Assembly (NCBI GenBank): GCA_019722365.1
Contig: JADFUC010000088.1
Location: 1-64,000 of the forward strand
Length of the DNA stretch: 64,000 nucleotides
Direction: 5' to 3'
Source of the DNA: Lithospermum erythrorhizon
Lineage: Eukaryota; Streptophyta; Magnoliopsida; Boraginales; Boraginaceae
Made by a program: the position numbers and the translations under genes
Notes under the pieces: generated by a model
What the model was told of the DNA's origin: nothing
What the model saw: only the letters and a program-made list of their open reading frames with translations
The model's database searches: none
In this document: piece after piece, positions 22,081 through 32,851 of the stretch
Position numbering within the stretch: position 1 is the first letter of the stretch
Layout: each line of letters begins with the position of its first letter

Positions 22081-24900
22081 ATCAAAAACCAAACGTAGGC
22101 GATGGTCCCTAAATTACAACCACGAGATCCTCCCCGACCTCGGCGGTCCTAGAGTGACCAACTGAGGTGAAAGACAAACGTATGGTGGACCCCAGCCCAT
22201 AGTGTTTGGCCGAGATCCTCCCGATGGGTCCTGAGAGCCACAAATCGAGGTGTAAAGACTCAACCAAACATGATAGAACTACAAATTGAAGACGAAGACA
22301 AGTAATGTAAGGAGGAAAAAGAAGCAGCAAAAGGGAAAATATATAGTTAATAAACCCCCCGCAGTGTGGGGATGAGTAGAACATTACAGTTTACTTTCAG
22401 ACCCGTCCAAGACTTGGGAGTGGGAGTTGGGAAATCACCTAAAGGGGGAACAACCGCAAGTCGACCCCTCGAAACCTCTGCACTTCCAAATCGCGGAGGG
22501 CAAAGCTCTGACCCGATCCTCGAAGTTGGAGCACGAATCCGCGAGGTACCCAAAGAACACCTGGGCTTGAACGGGTGGCCGGGCCGAAAGTGCATCGAAT
22601 TCTGAAGTCGCCCACTAGTTGTTAGCCTCCACCTCTCGCCTCGCCATCTAAAGCGCCAAAAAAGAAAGCAACGACCCTCTCTCTCCCTCGGCTTCCGCAT
22701 GCGGTTGGGCGCGGGATATCGACCGTGCCTCGCGGGAGAGCTGTGGCCACTGAGACCCACGCCCCGCTGCATCTAGACTCAGACAATCTGGAATTCCTCC
22801 CGAACTAGGCAAGTTCTCCAAGTCATCCACCTCATGTTATTTGAAGGCACCTCGCTTCCAGGTCAGTGAAATGCCACCGCAGTGCACAGCTAAAGAAAGG
22901 TCGAATCCTCCAAGAGAAAGGAAGAAATGGGAAAGAAGAGAGTCAGATCCATAAAGGGAGAATTCACACATAACGTGGAACGATGAAGAATTATTTCTCG
23001 ATTCCTGTACCCGCCAGCCAGTGAACGGGTGATTCTAAGCCTCCCACCGGCGAGCCTCTGGGAAGCCTCAAAGACTATCGCTTCTGTATTGACTGGGGCG
23101 GGAGCCTTTGGGAGGATTCACTACCAAGAGAGGAGGACCCTTATCTTCGATGCCCTCTCCTAGAAAGCGAACTCTTCGGGTCGGTTACCTGCAGCGAAGC
23201 GGGACGAAGAAAAAGGTAAAAAGTGGACGGTTTCGAGCAGAGGAAGCATTTAAGTCAAGTAGGAAGTAAAATGAAAAAGGTCGAAATCTCCTTTGAATTT
23301 GTCGAGCATCGTGGTCTTTTCAAATTCAAACCGCAAGGATAATGAAGTTAGAGAGGTGGTCCCTAAAAAGTCGCCAGAATGACGTGGCGAAGATATTTAA
23401 ACAAAGAACGACGGTTTCGGGAGGCAAATGCCTTTCGATTAACCGCAGTGTCGGGGAAAGCGGCGCGCTGTTGCATGTGGAAAATCGAATGTACTCCAAC
23501 GGGCGTGTCTGGGACATACGATAATCCCATAAATAAATGTATTGCTCGTGGCGCGAAATTAACCTGATGGCCATCAGCATGATCACGAAATAAGAACCGA
23601 ATAAATTGACCTAAACCCACAAGTAGCTGGGGATGCTACTGGCCGCCTTAAGAGTGGCCCGGGCGGTCCAAATTGCAGAGTTAAAGAAGACCGTTAGAGC
23701 GCGAACGGAGCTTTTGACGCTAAGACCATTAAAGGGGGTAATTAAGGCTATTATTACACTACCCCTTAATGTCGAATAACGCTTAATCGGAATCGAATGA
23801 GCTAACAAGGCTCAATGAGAGTAAATTCAAGTTTCAAACAACTATGCCAGTGTAGAAACCTCGGCATCAAATCAAGTAAGTTCACTTGATACCTAAATAC
23901 TCTTCTTTCTGAACTAAACTCTTTCGATCCGCATCGACTCGATCGTCGGGTTGCTTCTCGGCCTTAGTCCAGTCCTTGTTTTCCGTGAATACACACTGGA
24001 GCATCAAAGTTCTCAACTGAGGATGGCGATCCACCCATCATTTAAAACCGAACCGCATCATCAATTTGTTATTTTCATAAACCAACATATAAGAGAAAAT
24101 TATGAAAATACCAGTTTAAAACGCAGTCGCTTTTGGCCTAAGCAGTTTAAAAAGATCGAATAAATGACTCAAGCCTCCGATTTGCCAAAAAAATTTCATG
24201 TTTAAAAAAAATTGCACCATCGAACCGAATTTCGATCCGCCATGTTCCACCTCCAAATTTTTTCCCACCACCCAAAAACCGCTCATGTACGCTTAAGGCA
24301 TTTCGTGGGGCTTAAGCCACTTAAATTGCCACTAACGTTAAATGAAATTTTTTTCGTATGACCTCAAACAATAACATGAAGTTTAAGTTCTACCCAACTA
24401 ATGATGTTAAGAATTCGCCGCTAATAGACGAAAGACAAAGAAATTAATTCTGGGACCGCACACGCACTCTTTAAGCATTATGAGTATCAAATCGATACAC
24501 TACTTTCGACTCAATCTCCAACGACGTCACGCCATCACCTAACGTCTGATACCAATACGCTGCTTTTTATATTAATCAATTTTTTATACTTATTTAAATA
24601 ATTTAAAGATTCAAGATAATAAAAAATTAAGCACCGGATCAAGATCCTCAAAACTACCACTCCCCCACCACAAACCACCAAACCACCATTTAAAACCACC
24701 TCTTCCCACCAATAACCACCTCTTCCACCACCAACCACCACAAACTATTAACCATTTGACTAAACTTTCTAACACCTCCTCCCAAAGCCCCCTCCACACG
24801 GTAGGCTCCATGGTTTTGCCTCCTCAAACCCAGTCCGTACTCCGGTACAATTTTGAGTTGTCGTTAGTATGAAAATTGTACAGCTAAATACACAAGTGTT
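22081..24900. mobile_element. Decayed retroelement-like block
   Basis: GC content rises abruptly at about 22085 and falls after about 23800, and none of the frames (up to 141 codons, both strands) shows a known domain. At 24541-24553 the + strand reads CGTCTGATACCAA, the complement of a copia-type tRNA-Met primer site TGGTATCAGA, with a CCACC-rich segment beside it. I read the block as remains of one or more LTR elements, perhaps on the reverse strand, without clear LTRs. Confidence is low and rests on composition and the primer-site-like word. Confidence 0.3.
24655..24752. repeat. ACC/CCA-rich low-complexity tract
   Basis: An imperfect CCACC/AACCACC repeat (for example AACCACCAAACCACC and CCACCACCAACCACCACAAA). 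Translated on the reverse strand it gives Gly/Val/Trp-rich frames, which are artefacts. Confidence 0.7.
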
Positions 24901-25370
24901 GGACTAATCAAAAAACGAAATAAGCATCTTCTGATCAACACCAGTTTTCGATAATACGATACTCTCTGTTTATACAATCTTTTAAACTCTATCCCAAAAA
25001 AGTCATGTTTTGATTTACAATAATAAAATCAATAAATTTTGTGACCTTCAATGACATGCATACGTAACATTGACTTGGACCAAATTAAAATGTGATTAGC
25101 AAATGAGAGGAATTACGGAGATAGTGTTGAAACAATTGTTCTACTCATATACTGGACTTGTTAACAAGTACTATAATTAACAAATGGATTCATCAAAACA
25201 CTCTCCCTTGGGGAGATCTTGACTGAAAAATGAACTAAACGAACAAACAGAAGCACTTGAGATATAAAAATACTCATAGAACTAGATGGAAAGAGGGAAT
25301 GAATTTACAACTGCTAATGAGAAATGGTAAAAGACATTATGTCTGATCCAGTATCCGTAGTAGTTATGGT
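24901..25370. other. Intergenic
   Basis: AT-rich sequence with no supported feature. If the reverse-strand gene tail at 25379-25650 is real, its 3' UTR lies here. Confidence 0.35.
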
Positions 25371-25378
25371 TTACTGAT

Positions 25379-25650
25379 ATTCTTCTTCCATAACACCGAT
25401 TTCTTCAGGAACTTCATAACCTGTATATTCATATTTATTTAATGGTTTAATTATATGAATGATATACAAATTGATAGTGGATTAGAGAAGGACTAAGAAA
25501 TGTTCTGACCTCTGACGGATCCTTTAGAGTAAAGCGCAGTGCTATCTTTAAGGTGTCGGTTTCCTCTATCTTCTTCAAATTTAATTCAAAACTGACCTCT
25601 TTTGGGGTGGTGGATAAATATGTCCAAAAGATTCAGGTACATCCAATTTT
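25379..25650 (-). pseudogene. Unidentified gene tail, two exons
   Basis: On the reverse strand one exon (about 25650-25511) reads PKEVSFELNLKKIEETDTLK then IALRFTLKDPSE, followed by a GT donor. After about 90 bases a TATACAG acceptor precedes a short last exon at about 25421-25379. That exon is open in two frames, one giving GYEVPEEIGVMEEEYQ and stop. The frame fixed by the obvious splice sites is the other one (VMKFLKKSVLWKK...), so either the border is wrong or the frame is broken. I do not recognise the family. No 5' exons are found upstream (above 25650), so I treat it as a fragment. Confidence 0.3.
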
Positions 25651-28030
25651 CCCTCATTTGGTTTGTCCAAATTTTTTTGATTGATTTGTGATCAATGAAT
25701 TTATTCATAGCTTTAGAGATTTAGAACTATGCAAGTTTCATTCATTTTCTTCTTATGCCTTCATAGTTTTAGAGATTAGAAATCTATATTCGTATATACA
25801 CTATATTGTTTGCCATCTACTAAATCAGTAGTTTATATTGAATATATAATGATAGCTGGATGCTAAAAATTATGGTAATATAATTTTAAAACTGTAACAT
25901 TACACAGTGCTTATAAAATATTGCTATTTTGTTTAATGGCTTAATTTCTTCTACCTTTCATATTAACTATCCTTCAGGAGCCCTTAATTAGAACTACATT
26001 GCATCACAATCTACAGGTTCACCAACGGAACCAATCTCTCTCTGAGATGCCAACTTAAAGTTTATCTACTGTTCAAATGTAAATCATGGATTCTTCTTGA
26101 TTTGTACATAGCATTTTAGTTTTTTCACATTAAGATATTTTAATTATTCCATTTTCTTTTTAATCTATTCTTGTTTTTTGGGAACACAATTAGTAATATC
26201 CATATTATGTATTTAGCGAAAAGATTCTATTATTACCATTTGTGTTAATCATATGTTTTAACGTATAAATTTAGTGTTACTAGAAATATTTTGAGAATTT
26301 TTATTTATCTTTTATAAGGAGTTGAATAAGTGTGTTTGATTGAACGATAAAATTAAAGAGATTCAAGATTCGTTGAGGAAAAGTTAGTAGAACATACCAG
26401 GAAAAACTGAATCGAAAATATGAAGGATTACTTATAATGGACTTTATTAGGTATATGTTAACTTATGGAGTTATTGACTCTTAATGATGTATATTGAGTT
26501 TGTTGCTCAATTCAGCTTTTCTTATGATTGGTAATGAGTATATCAAATTTCATAATGCCTTCACATTAAGGATGTTTGATACATGCTTTACTTTTGTTGC
26601 ATCTAAAGAAATGAAGTTGCATGGATATCCACTACTTGAGTTTAATCATTCGTGGCGAGTAATCAAGAGTGTTGCCGTGATTTTTATTTTCATGTAGTTC
26701 GGCTTTTAGCGCGGCCGATAAACGCCTCTCTACGTATCTATAATCATCACTTAAGATGCTTATTTTATGTAGCTTCGATATAATTGTCGCTGTAACCACT
26801 ATCAACAAAGCTAACCAAATGCCCGGCTATTCGACGGCCACTAACTAGTTTTACAACTAAATGATAACAAAGTGACGCATTCGAGCATACTCCATCAATA
26901 CGGAGTATCATTTAATCTATATTTCGGGTTTCATATTGAATTTTTGTTCTAAATAATTATTTATTTACCTTGTTTTAAAACAAATTAGTAAAATATATTC
27001 AAGGTTGTTAAGACTATAGATTATGTTTTTTTATCAATATTTCAAAAAATAAATATATAAATCATTTCCAAAAATATATCAGAGAAATACTACTAAAAAG
27101 TAAAGAATATATGTATAACAACTTTTATTATTTTCTATTATTTTGAAATATTTATAAATAAAATGAAAACAAAAATCATACGATCTTAAAATATGTATGT
27201 ATCAACTTTTGTCATTTTCTAATATTTTTAGTAATTTCAATATCGATTCAAGATATGTATTACTGTTAACACTAGCTTTCGCTTAGTCATTTTGATTTAT
27301 AAATATTACCTAGACTATCCACAAGTAGGAACAATTCAAAAACAATTATCTCCTTCCACATCATATTATTTTTGCATCACATCATCAAATATCCTTATTA
27401 TATTTTATACTCATTCAGAAACAATTTACTTTTCTATTTCCTCACGATTACTGGCAACATATATAACCTTTGAAAATGTGTTAAAATTTTATTAGTCAAA
27501 TAAAACAAATCAAGTCTCTATTAATAGATCTCGAAAAAATAAAAATATCGATATGAACAAAATTTAATTTTTATTAAATTATAACTTCAAAAAAATAAAT
27601 AAAAATCCAAGTGGGAATTAAACGAAATAAAAGAACAAACGGGATTCCATTTATCATATAATATCCAAGATAATTCAAATATTCCCTTGAAATACGCCAT
27701 GTCTCCAAAAATAACTTTTACGTAGTAATTGAGAGGATATTTTGGAACCAATTAACCCGTCATGCAAGAATACTATACACACACTGTGGTCAAGAATTTT
27801 TCGCCTTAATAAAACTTCCTAACTACTACACTGCTTAATAGTAGCAAATGGGCCATTTCACACACAAACCCAACATTCGTGCTGTGGGCAAATACCGTCA
27901 TGGTGGCCTTACGCACGCCATCTACATCATACACACATTTACTAATGATATTATACCACAAGTAAGAAAGTCATATACACACACCAAAACACTAAGATTC
28001 GTAAAGCGAACGAATTATTCACTCCCAGCT
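25651..28030. other. Intergenic, no supported gene
   Basis: AT-rich sequence. A short open frame at 26494-26697 has no recognisable domain. A small inverted motif (ATACTCC...GGAGTAT) lies at about 26889-26908. Otherwise nothing. Confidence 0.4.
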
Positions 28031-28340
28031 TCTATATAAAAGAACAAACACGCCCAAAGACGAACACATCTAACTATCCCTCCATTTCTTGAGATCTTTC
28101 TTCTCTCTACATTTCTCTCTGCTTTCTTCTTCTTCATAAAGCTTCTGCTTTCGATTAAAGCCTTTAAATTTATTAGCTTGATTAATTCGCACGCTTCATT
28201 TCTTTTTAAAGTTCTCCTCTATATAAACAACCCTCCCCAACCCTTCCTTTTTCGACTATTGCCATAAAAGTTTTTATTGTCAAACAATTTTCATTTCAAC
28301 ACCATGGCTAACTTTCTAAACAACCATTCATCGCAAAAAG
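28031..28340 (+). promoter_or_regulatory. Orphan promoter, CT-rich leader and first exon
   Basis: A good TATA box (TCTATATAAAAG, 28031-28042) is followed by a pyrimidine-rich leader (TTTCTTCTCTCTACATTTCT and similar), typical of well-expressed plant genes. An ATG in good context (ACCATGGCT) lies at 28304. The frame MANFLNNHSSQK runs into AAAAG/GTTTCT at 28340-28341, a plausible donor. I could not find a continuing exon in the next 2 kb, which is AT-rich and then repeat-like. This may be the stump of a disrupted gene, or a gene whose second exon I failed to recognise. Confidence 0.35.
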
Positions 28341-30620
28341 GTTTCTTTCAATATTTTACATTTTTTCATTAAATTTTATATTTCAAAATATTTTCAAGAA
28401 ACATTGTGATATATTGTTGTGAAAAAATATATTATTTTTTTGTAGTTGTTATTATTTTATATATATATATATTTTTGTTTTTTTAGTTGTTATCAATCTT
28501 TCTTATAAAATTATTTATAAATAAGATTTAACTTTAAGTGAAGCTTCAAAAGTTTCATTATTTATCAAATTTACATTTTCTTCAATAATCAATAAAAAGT
28601 TTCAATCTTTCTAAATTTTATAATATTTCGTTTTAAAATTAACAATCGTTAATCAAGAAACATTATTTTTTATATTCTTTTTTTGTAGTCAGACCGGTTG
28701 AATTTTATATGAGTAGATATTTCGTTTTTGTCTTTTTTTCTAGTCAGTTCCATACATATAATTCTCAGATTTTTGTAGTTGGTATTCACCTTATAACCGC
28801 GAAATAGCAGTGAGGCTTCCGAGGATTCAACCGTCTATCGCAAGGGCAAGCATGGAACTGTTTATACACCATTTTCAAATAATCAAATATGACATCGATG
28901 TGAAGTTCATAAGGTATTTAATTTAGGTTATTTTATTAATTTTCTTATATTTGAGCCATTTTAATATTAATATTCACTATTTCTTGTATACCTTACACAA
29001 AGGTGTTTTGAATCGCGAGTGAGGAAAGAAATTTTTCAAGACCGCTCTCTATCACCCTCATCTCTAATTCTTTAATTTCATGCTTTGGAATACTTAGCCC
29101 TGATTGGGTTGTCTTTAGTTCATATACTTTAGTTCTGCTTTTATATTAGAAATACAAGTAATCCAAAATGCGATCTCATTTCGTCACTCCCAGCCTCGCG
29201 CAGCATTTTAATAAACCACGGTTGGGAAAATGTTGCATCCCACATCGGGAAGTAGGCGACGTCAAGCTCACTTAATAAAGCAATATGCCTTAAATGATTT
29301 AAGAAATCAATTACTAAAAGTTTACGCTACCACAGGGCGCAACCGTAAAAACGAAATTTAAATCAAGTGATCCCGCGCGACCGCTGACACGAATTAGCCC
29401 TGTGCTGGCCTGCCACCTGCTCCCTTGGCTGCCTCGATTAGATTCAAAGAAATTGGAAGTTACAGAATTCACAATCAATCATGTCATTTCTACTGCTACA
29501 AACCTGCTTTTTATTCGCGACATTATTTCGTAAACGCTTTGGTTCAAGCAGTTTGCCTACTTAATCATCCAAAACTCCATACTTAATCAAGAAACACACA
29601 CTACAAAAAGAAAGAAAGAAAACTGGTAGCTGACCGATTCTCTCCTTTCGCTTGTTTTCTCACGATACACTTGGCCGCCCTAAGCAATCGCTTGGGGAAG
29701 AGTGCCGACTGCTTTTTACGAAATGGGCTTGACTCACCATCCTATTTCGCTTTTGTTGTAATCATTTCATCGTAATTCAAGTTGCTGTTGTAATCTTTTC
29801 ATTGTAATTTCATACGCATATCAGATTATTTCTTTTGTAAAACTGTCAGATAGCCTCCTGTATTTCCAATTAAATTCCCATGTTTTTGTACTTTCTTTAT
29901 CTTTTCCACTTCTATGTTTTTTGTCATGTTTGTTTTGAATACTTAGCCTGATTGGTTTTTATAGAATGCATATTATTCCGCATAATAGATTCCGTATAAT
30001 AGATTCAAGTATTTGCAAAACAATAACCATTGGGGTAAATGAGCAGATAAATGACAACAATCAATCAATCCATGGACCATGAGGACCTCATGCTAATTAT
30101 ACAAAATTTTCATTGTTTCTCCCATCATTTAATTCATTACTAATTTAAGAGCATTTGTCGCAGCTTCAAATTCCCAGGGTTCTAGTATTGTTGATACATA
30201 TGTTTGATTGGATAATAATATATCTAATTTCATCATCCCCTCCCTTCTTATTCGGATGTATTTAAATATTAATGTTGATTTCTAAGATAGCTTTTTTGGT
30301 TTCTTTCATCTAGGTAGTTCTCTAATCCAATCTATGTTGTGAGGTTTTGAAACCACATGTTGTAAGAGGACAACGTTGTCTCCTCACAGATCACTATTTT
30401 AATACTCAAGTTTTGTTCTATGAAAAATGCTAATACATGTAACCATGCTCTCAATAAGCACCAATAAAATCAAGACAATCCCAACTATTTTCTTGTTATC
30501 TAATCTCCAAAAACAATTATGATAAAAACATCTGCATTTGCATTCCAAATTCCAAACATCCTTAAACAGAAAACAAACACTAATAATCACCAGAAACAGT
30601 GATCACTGCCTCCACCTCCA
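28341..30620. other. Intergenic with TRIM/LTR-like remnants
   Basis: AT-rich to about 28780, then mixed composition. GTTGCATCCCACATCGGGAA at about 29232 resembles the conserved start of TRIM/Cassandra-type terminal repeats (TG-T--CCCACATCGG), followed by more GC-rich sequence to about 29450. A matching second repeat was not found. No genes are supported. Confidence 0.35.
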
Positions 30621-30628
30621 GATTTTGA

Positions 30629-32471
30629 CTTCAGGCATCAATACTGGTAACTCTACTCGCCACTATATCAAAATTCAATTCTGAACTACTTGACTTGGCT
30701 CAAAACGGAAGTTTGGTCGTCGTCGAGAAAAGCCAATATGGACCTGTTCCATCTTGGAGAAGTGAATTTGTTGAGCCAGAAGTTATATGGATACTTGGCA
30801 CAAACCATATTTCAGAATGTTCATCCATTGATGTCAAAAGGGTTATTCGCAGCGAAATTCGACAATGTTGTTGTTGAGCTCTGCAGAAGTAGGCAAGTCT
30901 TCTCTTCATCACCTTTCACGTGGCCTTAACCGAGTCTAACTCTGATACCATGTTAAAAATTTGCCCATCCTGAAAACCAATCTGCTTTCAAACTTTCAGG
31001 ATGGAAGTATGTTTCGTAACAAATATCAACAAGTTCACTTTCTTTCTTTTTACTACTTTTGGTCCTTCAGGGTTGGACTATATTGCTAATTGTGGTCATG
31101 TTGAAGTATGTATTTATTCCTTGAATACAATAACTGGTGCAAGTTATTAATTTGCACAAAACTGCTTTTAATCTGTAATCAAAGAACTAATGTAACTTAT
31201 AGCAGAGTTCATTTTCAGAGCTGGGATTATGTACACTTCAAGTGATGGTGAAATGGACAAAGGTTTAAGGTCAAATGAGTTTTCTTTAAGTGGGAATGGG
31301 ATTTTTGAAGCTGTTAGTCGAAGCATAAATTTGGGTTAGTGTCAGTTCAATGGTAGATTAAGTTAAGTGATACTTGTATAAGACTTCCATGAAATTTTTG
31401 TTTTCATTCTGCAGGAGGATGACCAGCTGCACTAGCACTACGTCTTCTGCTAGCGATGTTTTCTTCAAAAGTATCTTCTGATGCTAGTCAGCTCTTTTGG
31501 CGATGAGGTAAATTCTATCATTGCTTACAATCTGAGGAACATTTCATGTTTTAATGGCTAGTTCTAGTTATCCCTTGATCTTGGATATGTTTTCACTGAT
31601 TGCAAGTTTCCTTCGCGGTTGCCTGAAAGCTGTGAAGAAGTTGGTGCTCAAATAGTACTGGGAGACAGGCCTATTGAGATCACCGTATGACTTCTTGTTC
31701 TTGAGGAAAATATTTGTAGTTCAAAAACCCTTGATACTAAGCATCACATCGACTATGTTTCAGCTGGAGAGGGCATGGAAAGCGCTAAAATGGCGTGAGA
31801 AGCTGAGACTTATTGGAGCCATCATAAATGGGATAACCTCATCTTCAGACCTATCAAAAATTACAGTGAAGGTTATCTTAGAGAACAATATGTAATTTTT
31901 CGAGTCCTGAAGCATCAGGAAAATGTTTGACTGGTGTTTAAGAATGTTTTGCAACTGCACAGGATGAACCAAAGAGTGAAGATAGCAGCTTTCAACTTTA
32001 CGAGCAACTAAGCTATTCATACTCCTCATTGATATGAGCGGGATACAGTAAGTTCATCTCCTCAGATCTCAAATACATCTAGGCATTGATATTCCTGCAT
32101 CTCCCTCAATCATTACATTTACAAGACTGAGATAGATTTTTGTCCTGATCATCAATCTAGCACCCATTTCCCTGGCTCTTACTAAAGTCTCGTGGTGTCC
32201 GTGTTTACAGTATCTTGCATGGTCTTTGAAGAGGAGCAAAGCTGTGAACAACTGTAAGAAAGTGGTAGGGGTTATAGGGAAGGGACATATGAATGGAGTT
32301 ATCTATGCACTGATGGCTGATCAAGGAGACTTGAGGTTTAGAGATTTAGCTGGATATAAACCTGCAGGAAGCAGCTGGGTTCGTTCTATTGTTAAAGACT
32401 TGGTTAGAGATACTGTAATTGGCATTCTTCTTTGGCAAATATATGAGCAATTGAAGAATGGATTAGTGTAA
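30629..32471 (+). pseudogene. TraB-family protein pseudogene (At1g05270-like)
   Basis: Exon remnants at about 30629-30896, 31219-31334, 31415-31507, 31607-31684, 31764-31871, 31963-32047 and 32211-32471 match the plant TraB/PrgY family in order: GPVPSWRSEFVEPEVIWILG, TNHISECSSIDVKRVIRS, VVVELCRSRQ, AGIMYTSSDGE, EEVGAQIVLGDRPIEIT, ERAWKALKWREKL, VVGVIGKGHMNGVIYALMAD and LVRDTVIGILLW. Damage is spread through the gene: a frameshift in exon 1 before the VVVELC block, an in-frame TGA plus a one-base insertion in exon 3, a TGA and shift in exon 4, and a one-base loss in exon 6 (ATATGAGCGGGATACA where an extra base restores HERDT). The last exon (87 codons) is intact. No initiator ATG is found. Splice sites survive, so it died by small mutations, not by retroposition. 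Confidence 0.82.
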
Positions 32472-32851
32472 GATCATAAATATTTTATACTGTACAAATT
32501 AGGAAACATGCATCTGGAAGAACACTTTGTTTATGTATCAGTCATTAGTAACCAATTATTTCGTCCTTTGGCTCTTGTAAGCACCAGAGAGAAGCAATTC
32601 TGCTGCAAAACTAGGAGAATGCATCGATATTACAAAGAACTAAACTGATGTATTTTCGATTCATGTCTCTTGAGCCATACTGCAAATGAAACACCGTTTG
32701 ACAGACTGAAAAACCCATAAAACGGGAAATTCCTACACCACAAGGGAACCCACAAGGAAAAAGTCAATGTTGGGAAGGAAAAAATAAATAGCACTACATG
32801 CAAGTCATGAAGACATGCCTAAAACCAACAATAACACAGCTAAGCTGTTGG
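32472..32851. other. Shared 3' region of TraB pseudogene and SEUSS-LIKE gene
   Basis: A 380-bp spacer between two genes ending toward each other. It should contain the 3' UTR of the SEUSS-LIKE gene on the reverse strand. No other feature is seen. Confidence 0.4.

Noticed and set aside
22347..22772. Reverse-strand frame of 141 codons
   Set aside because: It lies in a GC-rich block where several overlapping frames are open on both strands; no domain is recognisable, and composition explains its length.
24535..24811. Gly/Val/Trp-rich reverse-strand frames
   Set aside because: Produced by the CCACC repeat; low complexity.
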